From positions 1 to 8,593 of the forward strand of contig JAUWIR010000154.1 of NCBI GenBank assembly GCA_030605265.1: a DNA stretch of 8,593 nucleotides. The letters are read 5' to 3'. Positions 1-6,113 of this stretch are shown piece after piece. Position numbers and translations under genes: made by a program. This DNA comes from Pseudomonadota bacterium. Lineage in GTDB: Bacteria; SZUA-182; DTGQ01. How positions within the stretch are numbered: position 1 is the stretch's first letter; every line of letters starts with the position of its first letter. The notes beneath the pieces are model-generated. The model was given only the letters and a program-made list of their open reading frames with translations. It was not told the origin of the DNA and made no database searches.

Positions 1-1950
1 AATCAAGCAGTGTCCGGCCTCAAACTCGCGGCGAAATATCCGGCCGGTAAGCTGCCAGCTGAATTCTTTACTCTGTTCCTCCAAAAAATGAAATAACCAG
101 AAAAGGCTGTCCTCCTGCATCTGAAACTGCGTTGGTTCTTTTTCTTTCCATAGGCGAATGTGGGCAATCAACTTTCCAAGACGAATAAATATCGGCAGAG
201 GCGGTGATTCCGGCCATATAATCCCGGCCGGGCCAAAAGCCTGCCCCTCTCCCAGCCATTTCCGACATAGGGTATAGGTAATCAACTTTAAAAAGGTGGT
301 CTTGCCTGCGCCGGGATCGCCTTTTATTATCAGCTTCTGCTCCTGCAAGAGTTCCTGCAGCGGTACCTCACAGGAAACCCCCTCCTCTGTGTGCCGCCGG
401 GTTTTTCCTTTTCCCCTCTCATGGAGCACACCCGTGTCAGCGGTTTTTAAAGGAATGTACAATTGATCAATGCCGAATTGATGCGCCTTCCCCTTCCCGG
501 TTACCAGCCCGCGAATGTCAATGTACTTTGTCTCGTCTTTCAAGTAATTAAGGTAGCGGATAAAATCTACTATCTGTTTAGGAGGTCCAACTTTCACCGG
601 TTGAAACCATTCACGCAGGACTTTTGTCAAATGCTCACGCAGAAATTCGGCAAACTCTTCAACTGTTTGGTATTCCCGGATTAAACTCTCTTTGGCTAAT
701 GTTTCTTTAAATTTGATTACTTTCCCAAGCTGTTTTATTTCTTTAGTGCTTTGTGGGAAATAGGGCCTTTGGCTGAAGTAAAACATTATCCGTGGCCGTC
801 CAAACTTTTGCCAGTTGGCACAGGCGATATCAAATTCCTCTTTGGTACCGGATTCAGCTTTACCGCTTGGTGTACCAAAGCGCTTCCACATAATCCCTAC
901 AAAAATATCATAATCTTTAATCTGTTCATTGATCACTTCTTGCGGCCGGCCCATATCTGGCGCCACGTGGGTTTTCCACTCAATTACCTCTAAGCGAATA
1001 TCGAATAAATCACCCATCATGCGGTTGATTTGTGCAGTAACATTGTGAACCGTTTGTCTTTCACGGTTGCCCTCGCTAGGGGAGGATAAAAATAGCCTTA
1101 TTTTCCTTATCGACGATGAGGGGATATGTTCGAGCTTATTAATTTGGATACTTATCTCATTTAAAATTGATCCAACTTCACTTGGATTTAAACAATCAAT
1201 AACGGTTACACCTCTGCTTTCCCAAAGTCTTTTTTGAAGCATATTTTCCTTCTTAATTGTCAGAATTATCCAATCAGACATCGAAGGTGACAATGAACAG
1301 AATTCCTCATAGAGACGCTGAATTCTATTACTTTGTAAAGAAAACCCTATGAATAAAACAATACCTGAAGAAAAAAGACCACGTATGTAGTTCACTAAGG
1401 CTATTCTTTTTGATGCTGTTCTCTCATAATCTGATTCTGAAATTATTAAGGAATTGGGTGAATCAATTGAGCCGTAGAGTTTTATAATTAACGGTTTCTC
1501 TTCTCGAAGGCATTCCAACTGATCGTCCGATAAGACAACCTTCGGCTCTTTCCCTAATTCTTGTAAACGACGTTCCAAAAGAGTGTCAAAATTCGTAGTT
1601 ATAAAAGACTTAGCTGGTAAATTAGCTATAGCAGTATGCAACATTGTCGGGCTTGGAGAAACCTCATCATACGATTTCTTTAATACTTTGGCGATCTCTT
1701 CTCTACTAAAATCCTTGATTAAAAGATCTAAAATTTGTTCATTATTACTAATATTCAAAAATTTCGATACTTGCTTTTTAGAATGTTTGGCATATCGAGC
1801 CGATGTCATCAGCAATTTAAATAGATCATATTCCATCATGGACTCTGTTTCCATCAATACACCTGATACAACACAAATCGGTAAGGGTGTGCTTAGCTGA
1901 CTCTCTTTAATAATCTTTTTAACTAATGATTGAACTGTGCTTTTGTTCAT
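1..1950 (-). CDS. Degenerate SIR2-like / DUF4062 / NACHT fusion protein (C-terminus beyond the window)
   Basis: Reading the minus strand from the ATG at 1950-1948 gives 650 codons with no stop up to base 1, so the gene continues off the left edge. Residues 1-275 are SIR2-like by comparison with the neighbour: ITTNFD at 117-122, KLYG at 157-160, LFIGFS at 199-204. The catalytic His is Tyr159 and the N-terminal glycine-rich loop is not recognisable, so NAD hydrolysis is unlikely. Residues 282-450 are a DUF4062 domain (IRLFLSSP start, then WKTHVAPDMGRPQEV). Residues 451-530 are a linker of the kind that precedes NACHT domains (IDIRGL). A Walker A, GDPGAGKT, lies at 544-551. The window ends with GHCLI, where Walker B normally begins, so most of the ATPase and the sensor are unseen. 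An AGGTAGG Shine-Dalgarno lies five bases before the start, inside the upstream SIR2 gene, and the genes overlap by ATGA. Role inferred: NLR-like sensor or scaffold for the SIR2 effector. Confidence 0.9.
   Translation of the reverse strand, partial: MNKSTVQSLVKKIIKESQLSTPLPICVVSGVLMETESMMEYDLFKLLMTSARYAKHSKKQVSKFLNISNNEQILDLLIKDFSREEIAKVLKKSYDEVSPSPTMLHTAIANLPAKSFITTNFDTLLERRLQELGKEPKVVLSDDQLECLREEKPLIIKLYGSIDSPNSLIISESDYERTASKRIALVNYIRGLFSSGIVLFIGFSLQSNRIQRLYEEFCSLSPSMSDWIILTIKKENMLQKRLWESRGVTVIDCLNPSEVGSILNEISIQINKLEHIPSSSIRKIRLFLSSPSEGNRERQTVHNVTAQINRMMGDLFDIRLEVIEWKTHVAPDMGRPQEVINEQIKDYDIFVGIMWKRFGTPSGKAESGTKEEFDIACANWQKFGRPRIMFYFSQRPYFPQSTKEIKQLGKVIKFKETLAKESLIREYQTVEEFAEFLREHLTKVLREWFQPVKVGPPKQIVDFIRYLNYLKDETKYIDIRGLVTGKGKAHQFGIDQLYIPLKTADTGVLHERGKGKTRRHTEEGVSCEVPLQELLQEQKLIIKGDPGAGKTTFLKLITYTLCRKWLGEGQAFGPAGIIWPESPPLPIFIRLGKLIAHIRLWKEKEPTQFQMQEDSLFWLFHFLEEQSKEFSWQLTGRIFRREFEAGHCLI
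741..1040. repeat. Diverged direct repeat, copy A (DUF4062 core)
   Basis: This stretch encodes the core of the DUF4062 domain in the left fusion gene and matches 6314-6613 base for base at a constant offset of 5573. In the block 901-960 I count 53 of 60 identical bases. The encoded domains agree at about 93 of 117 residues by hand alignment, including a 22-residue run around EWKTHVAPDMG. It reflects duplication or gene conversion between two neighbouring genes and is a possible substrate for recombination. Confidence 0.85.
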
Positions 1951-1962
1951 GTTGACCTACCT
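1947..1962 (-). promoter_or_regulatory. ATGA start/stop overlap with internal Shine-Dalgarno
   Basis: The stop TGA of the SIR2 gene (1949-1947) overlaps the ATG of the fusion gene (1950-1948). AGGTAGG (1962-1956) sits five bases upstream of that ATG. This is the usual layout for translational coupling and suggests that the two proteins are made together, as expected for partners in a complex. Confidence 0.8.
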
Positions 1963-2768
1963 AATGTCGATTCCCGGATAGCTCGTAAGACTGTAGGGAT
2001 CGATGAGTATTTATTAACAGATAAAATTTTCAATCCGTCCTGTTCCCATAATTCTCTTTGAACCAAATTGGTTCCTGTCATAATAGCGTATGCAGTCCTC
2101 TTAGTACTATCATATAAACTTCTAGCATCATGGTATATTCTTTGGAAGTTTTGATCTCTAATACCAAAACCTATAAATAAAATCGTGAAATCATTGATTG
2201 AAGAATGCAGCATCATCTCAAAATCCTTGTGGCGCGAAGCATATCTTGCATAGTCTGTACGTGTGAGAACTATACTAGACGGGTGATCTATATCTCCATG
2301 TAGTTTTATAATTCTAACTTCAGAATTATTAATATATCCTAATTGCTCAGGGTACACTACTACAGCAGGATCACATCCATTTCTAATCCGAAAAGAAATT
2401 TCTAATAATTTGTCATAGTTTGTTGTAAATATGGTATTTACGGGAATTTTGGACAATTCGCGATGTAAACATGATGGTTTGACATCACGCCTATAGCGTG
2501 ATCTTAAAAAAGAAAAATATCTGTGATCTTTGACAGTTTGGCGAAAAAGCTCTGCGATATCAAGAAAATCTGAATTTTCTAAGAATTCTTCAAGATCATT
2601 TTGGGGATAAGAAGTACACTCTTTTCTGATCATTTGTTTCATCTCATCAATTAAAACATCCCATCCAATCAACTCAGAAGCGCTTGACGCACCAGAGCCA
2701 ATAAATAAATGGATACGTTTACTCATTACTGAATCAAGAAGGTCTTGTGGAAAAACTGGTAAAACCAT
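1947..2768 (-). CDS. SIR2-family protein, predicted NAD-consuming effector
   Basis: A 273-residue protein made up almost entirely of a SIR2-like Rossmann domain of the kind found in bacterial defence systems. The glycine-rich NAD loop is GSGAS at 24-28. TTNYD at 115-119 is the ribose-binding motif. KLHGD at 155-159 places the catalytic His at 157. LFIGFGIRDQN near 196-206 is the late-domain motif. The key residues are all present, so it should bind NAD. Whether it is a NADase or a deacetylase is not visible, but defence relatives deplete NAD. I see no membrane segment or signal peptide. The ATG at 2768 has AAGG eight bases upstream; a Met at residue 15 is a weaker alternative without a clear ribosome site. 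It is translationally coupled to the following SIR2-like/DUF4062/NACHT gene, whose N-terminal domain looks like a decayed copy of this protein. It is AT-richer than the NACHT genes. Confidence 0.88.
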   Translation of the reverse strand: MVLPVFPQDLLDSVMSKRIHLFIGSGASSASELIGWDVLIDEMKQMIRKECTSYPQNDLEEFLENSDFLDIAELFRQTVKDHRYFSFLRSRYRRDVKPSCLHRELSKIPVNTIFTTNYDKLLEISFRIRNGCDPAVVVYPEQLGYINNSEVRIIKLHGDIDHPSSIVLTRTDYARYASRHKDFEMMLHSSINDFTILFIGFGIRDQNFQRIYHDARSLYDSTKRTAYAIMTGTNLVQRELWEQDGLKILSVNKYSSIPTVLRAIRESTLGRST

Positions 2769-2802
2769 TCATTCTGCCTTAGCTTTGATGCATTTTTGAG
2801 TA

Positions 2803-2870
2803 TTGGGGTATCACCTTGACACTCCCACCCACAAGATATAGTAGTAACGTGAGTGAAGCGGATATCCCAA
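2803..2870. repeat. Imperfect inverted repeat upstream of the SIR2 gene
   Basis: TTGGGGTATC (2803-2812) and GATATCCCAA (2861-2870) pair at 9 of 10 positions across a 48-base gap. Between them, on the minus strand, is GGGTGGGAGTGTCAAGG, which loosely recalls the G-rich ends of IS200/IS605-type elements. That resemblance is from memory only. The repeat could equally be an operator for the SIR2 operon, whose start lies 35 bases away. Confidence 0.35.
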
Positions 2871-3045
2871 TTTGAGCATTCGATCGCGGTACGATTTAAT
2901 TAAATCTCTCTTCATAATACATGATAAGAAGCTGCTTTTTTATGAGAAATTATAGATAAGAGCTCTTGTTTTGTCAACATACCGTCCCTCATCTGGTAAT
3001 GAAACTAAGGGGGAGAAAGTATGGGGTGGTTCTCTATGAAAAACA

Positions 3046-3231
3046 ATGAAAGGAGCCAGAACTCAAGATTTAAAACGGTTTGAAGATAAACTTGCACCCA
3101 CCATTTTTAGGAAGTTTATCAATATTTCAGGAAAAGTAGTTTTTGATGGGAAAAAGTTTATGATTAAAATAAGGAAAAGGGCACACACGACTACTCTCAA
3201 AGGCATCGACTATAGCGCTCAGCAAAATTAA
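3046..3231 (+). pseudogene. Probable transposase C-terminal remnant
   Basis: A 61-codon plus-strand frame, the only one in this spacer that reads like protein. Its second half (ISGKVVFDGKKF, then IRKRAHTTTLKG) resembles the C-terminal end of some DDE transposases, in which a short beta-rich stretch is followed by basic KRAH/T residues. An in-frame stop lies just upstream (3037-3039), so no N-terminal or catalytic part remains. It runs against all neighbouring genes. The family call is from pattern memory and tentative; it might instead be a random short frame. Confidence 0.35.
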
Positions 3232-3460
3232 CCCCTCACTGATCAGATAAATTAACCCACCAGCCTAAAATGGCAATGTTAAAACTTATAATATTCATAA
3301 TTACAGATACATAAATGTAATCTATAAAAAAAGTGTTAGCTACCTTTATGTGGATATGAAAGATGCTGAAAAATCATAGGATTTTCGGAAATGATTAATT
3401 CTTGTATTATCTTCTATTTATATCTTTTATTATTCTATTTACTTAATTTTCAAATATTTA

Positions 3461-3491
3461 GATTATCAGATAGTCAGAGTATCAGATTATC
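3461..3491. repeat. 31-base imperfect palindrome overlapping the NACHT-FGE stop
   Basis: The segment from GATTATCAG (3461) to GATTATC (3491) is its own reverse complement except at regularly spaced mismatches, giving an interrupted stem of 3, 3, 4 and 2 pairs. It also contains AGATTATCA twice (3460-3468 and 3484-3492) and an 8-base rhythm of TCAGA. It begins at the stop codon, directly after the DGR-like variable region. There is no T-tract, so it is not a standard terminator. Confidence 0.5.
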
Positions 3492-6096
3492 ATAACTGAA
3501 CGACGCGAACCAGACGAAAGCCCAGATAATTGTTCCGAACGCGCGGAAGGCCCCAGCCGTAGTAGCAGTAGGCGCAACGCAGATGATTCGGATTGCTATA
3601 AGCGAAACAGCCCCCGCGACCCACGCGCGTAACCCCATTCGCCGGGCCGCGCGGATCTTTCACCACCCCCTGTTTATTACAAAATTGATAATAATTTGTG
3701 CTTTCGTACCAATCCCCGCACCATTCAAAAACATTTCCCGCCAGATCCATTACCCCTTCAGGTGAGCAATCCTGGGGAAAAATTCCTACAGACACGACCC
3801 TATCTATCTTGCATCGCCCAAAATTGGTGGTCTCAGCAGTAGGCCCTTTATCGCCCCAAGGGTACTTGCAATATTTTTGCCCGGGCCCACGAGCAGCCCG
3901 CTCCCACTGCGCTTCTGTTGGAAGCTGCCCGCCAGCCCATTTTGCATAAGCTGCCGCCTCATACCAACTCACCCCAACTACCGGCCGGGAAAGGTTCTGC
4001 TGTTGATTTCCCCACTCATCAGGTTCTGTATACTTGCCAAAACCACCCTCCTCCCAAAGGCATTTATCCTGATAACCACCGGCATCAATAAACCTTTGAT
4101 ATTGCCCAACTGTGACAGGATATTTACTTATATAATAAGGGGATAATTCCACCTGATGGACCGGCGATTCATTACTCCTTGCATCGTGGTCATAATTTTG
4201 CGCTTTTTTATCACTTTTCTGAGCCCCCATCCAAAAGCAACTGCCGGGAATAAAAACCATAGGTCCGATCATTGGATCAATACTTGAATCAATGTTTGGA
4301 TCAATGTTTGGATCAATACTTGGATCAGAACCATCCTCCAAGCGCGGATCACCTAATAATCCCAGGCTGTCCCCTGCCTCAGCCCTCTGGCGGGGTGTCA
4401 GCTTACCCCCAGACACCAGATCTGCCAGCCGGTTACGCACTCGTTCCAGCAATTCCTTCCCCAGAGAGCTATCAGTTATCCGGCTTCTGCCAATCTCCAA
4501 CAATACATCCCCGGCCAGCCAGACCTTAAGCCAACCATCATTATCATCCATTACCTTGGATGGGCATAATTCTCCCACCAAAAGCAGGGGCTTGGCTATA
4601 TCTGTAAAAAGATAGACCATCCGGCCAACAGCCAAAAGAATCACTTCCCTCCACAAGGCTGCCCCCTCTTCAATAAGAGCACAGGCTTTTTGAGTAAAAT
4701 CAGTTAGCGAGGCAAGGTGGGCACCGGCCAGATACTCTTGAAAGGTGCGGTGAGGAAAGGTAAATACCTCAGGTGAGCGCTCCACTAGTAAACCGGCCCG
4801 AAGCTTCATGGTCTCCATTACCTGCTGGGCCCAGGTGCGATCATCATTTTTCAGTGCAGCCAATGATTTTTCAAGCTTTAATTCTCCAATGTCAGCCAAC
4901 TTGTTCTGATCGTCACTACTGCCGGTCTGTGCATGGGCCTCAAAGGCCAATTGATGAAGCGTTCTCTTTAAATCCACCTCACTTCGACCGGCTTTTTGCA
5001 GCAACTGCCACAAGCGCGGGGACCCCTTGAGCCCACCTGCTTTTGTCTGCTCCCAGCGCCACAATAGGATGTCCACTGTCTCTTCATACAGCATGGCCCT
5101 TGCCTCGGGCAAGCGGCCTTTGTGGGTATGCACCAAAGCCATTACTGTTAAAAGAAGTGGATTAGGGGCCATCCGCCACAGATCTGATCGACGCACGGCT
5201 GATCGCAATTTTTGGGAAAGCCCGGCTGCATCGTCCTGACGCACCACACCAGTATGAGTTAATTCGCTGTACCAGGCATCAATAAAACGGTCTATTTTTT
5301 TTTCATCAAAGGGGGCCAACTCAAAGGAAGTAAAATCCTTTGTCAGCCGTAAATCAGGCTCGCCCTTTTTAGTTGGTGGTTGATAAGAGAGAACGCGGCA
5401 GGTTGTCAGATAGCGACTTTTGGGATAGCGCTTGAAAAAGGCCATAATGGCCTGGCGCACAAAAAGACGCTGGGCCGAAGAGGGCACCTCATCCAGGCCG
5501 TCAAGCATGACCAAGGCCCAACCCTTCTCAAGGGCCATTTCAAGTATCCTTTCAGCAGAAGCTATATTTTGTGCCTTGAGCCCCTCAGTGATAAAATCCC
5601 ATATATGTCTTGGTTCTGCATTATCCGGCAAGGGATTGGGCAAACTGCGGGCAAAATCGCGAAGAATAATGAGGAGGGGCAAAGTATCGGGTGCTGTCCA
5701 GCCTGGTAAATGATTTAGCCGGCCGGCATCATTATCCAGGCCGTGCGCAGCCAGACAAAAAGCCAGATGGTTCACAAAAGTAGACTTGCCGCTGCCGGGA
5801 TCACCAAGCAAGACCATATTAGGATTATCAATGACTGCTTTAATGCTGCTCAGAGGTTGCGCATTGCTTGTATGCTCGCCTTGATCTTTCAGGGAAAAAG
5901 GCCGGTTGTCATCACCACGCCTATTTTTCTCCCCTTTGGGCATTGATACCTTGGTGGTGGTTGTATCCAAATCAACATATACATTAGCCAGACATAAAGG
6001 ATTCTGATCAGAAGCTGCATCAGCCGCATTCATATCCACACCTCGAAGAGGTAAGTGTTTACTAACCTGCACCACCATCCGATAATACCCGGCCAA
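3490..6096 (-). CDS. NACHT ATPase with C-terminal FGE/SUMF1-fold domain
   Basis: 868 residues from a TTG start. Residues 1-50 resemble the linker between DUF4062 and NACHT in the left paralogue (LPLRGV at 15-20). Walker A is GDPGSGKS (98-105) and Walker B is LVMLDGLDEV (195-204); APNPLLL (310-316) and FPHRTFQEYL mark the C-terminal helical part of a STAND ATPase. A Pro/Asp/Ile repeat linker follows. An FGE-sulfatase (SUMF1) domain fills about 613-868 (MVFIPG, PTEAQWERAARG, GNVFEWCGDW, RVGRGG, ending GFRLVR). The two catalytic cysteines of true FGE enzymes are not at the matching positions (Tyr833, His838), so a ligand-binding lectin-like role is more likely than catalysis. The last ~40 residues look like a DGR variable region. 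The start is uncertain: TTG 6096 lacks a good Shine-Dalgarno, whereas ATG 6033 has GAGG seven bases upstream. The frame is open to 6168, suggesting that DUF4062 was once fused. Confidence 0.93.
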   Translation of the reverse strand: MAGYYRMVVQVSKHLPLRGVDMNAADAASDQNPLCLANVYVDLDTTTTKVSMPKGEKNRRGDDNRPFSLKDQGEHTSNAQPLSSIKAVIDNPNMVLLGDPGSGKSTFVNHLAFCLAAHGLDNDAGRLNHLPGWTAPDTLPLLIILRDFARSLPNPLPDNAEPRHIWDFITEGLKAQNIASAERILEMALEKGWALVMLDGLDEVPSSAQRLFVRQAIMAFFKRYPKSRYLTTCRVLSYQPPTKKGEPDLRLTKDFTSFELAPFDEKKIDRFIDAWYSELTHTGVVRQDDAAGLSQKLRSAVRRSDLWRMAPNPLLLTVMALVHTHKGRLPEARAMLYEETVDILLWRWEQTKAGGLKGSPRLWQLLQKAGRSEVDLKRTLHQLAFEAHAQTGSSDDQNKLADIGELKLEKSLAALKNDDRTWAQQVMETMKLRAGLLVERSPEVFTFPHRTFQEYLAGAHLASLTDFTQKACALIEEGAALWREVILLAVGRMVYLFTDIAKPLLLVGELCPSKVMDDNDGWLKVWLAGDVLLEIGRSRITDSSLGKELLERVRNRLADLVSGGKLTPRQRAEAGDSLGLLGDPRLEDGSDPSIDPNIDPNIDSSIDPMIGPMVFIPGSCFWMGAQKSDKKAQNYDHDARSNESPVHQVELSPYYISKYPVTVGQYQRFIDAGGYQDKCLWEEGGFGKYTEPDEWGNQQQNLSRPVVGVSWYEAAAYAKWAGGQLPTEAQWERAARGPGQKYCKYPWGDKGPTAETTNFGRCKIDRVVSVGIFPQDCSPEGVMDLAGNVFEWCGDWYESTNYYQFCNKQGVVKDPRGPANGVTRVGRGGCFAYSNPNHLRCAYCYYGWGLPRVRNNYLGFRLVRVVQL
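3499..3627 (-). other. Candidate DGR variable region (VR) in the FGE domain
   Basis: This covers residues 824-866 of the NACHT-FGE protein. Scaffold residues normal for the fold are kept (RGG, LRCA, LGFRLVR), while the exposed positions between them carry Tyr, Cys, Tyr, Tyr, Gly, Trp, Gly and Leu. From Cys830 to Tyr857, 23 of 28 codons end in C or T (TAC, TGC, TAC, TAC, GGC and so on), as expected if AAC/AAT codons of a template had their adenines randomised. The block is GC-rich and ends in extremely AT-rich DNA. No template repeat, avd or reverse transcriptase is visible here. An ordinary FGE C-terminus remains the alternative. Confidence 0.6.
4267..4326 (-). repeat. Five in-frame 12-bp tandem repeats (Asp-Pro-x-Ile linker)
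   Basis: Five 12-base units, reading GATCCAAACATT and close variants on the minus strand, encode (D-P/S-x-I)5 directly before the FGE domain. Two adjacent units (4291-4314) are identical. The array acts as a flexible spacer between the helical part of the NACHT protein and its sensor domain. Its length can change by slippage without breaking the frame. Confidence 0.9.
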
Positions 6097-6113
6097 GACC
6101 TGGCGAAAGTCTT

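Larger units (their letters stand above)
2769..3489. other. AT-rich spacer between the two modules
   Basis: About 720 bases separate the NACHT-FGE gene from the SIR2 gene. I see no intact gene on either strand. It holds an imperfect inverted repeat near the SIR2 start (2803-2870), a probable transposase remnant on the plus strand (3046-3231), a 10-bp direct repeat AAATTAACCC (3225-3234 and 3249-3258), and a very AT-rich tail toward the NACHT-FGE stop. A promoter for the SIR2 pair should lie here, but no candidate has convincing -35 and -10 boxes at normal spacing. There is no sequence resembling a DGR template repeat. Confidence 0.6.

Noticed and set aside
463..1900. Several plus-strand open frames of 70-105 codons
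   Set aside because: They lie opposite the 650-codon minus-strand frame, which carries clear SIR2-like, DUF4062 and NACHT motifs; they have no family features of their own.
3370..3385. Terminator-like hairpin AAAATC-ATAG-GATTTT
   Set aside because: The stem is only six mostly A/T pairs and too weak; no G/C core.
2769..3489. DGR template repeat near the candidate variable region
   Set aside because: I read this spacer and the other gaps for a copy of the LRCA / GFRLVR-coding DNA and found none.
3583..5946. Plus-strand frames of 60-109 codons within the NACHT-FGE gene
   Set aside because: They are antisense to strong NACHT and FGE motifs and are low-complexity or Pro/Ser-rich, as expected of shadows.
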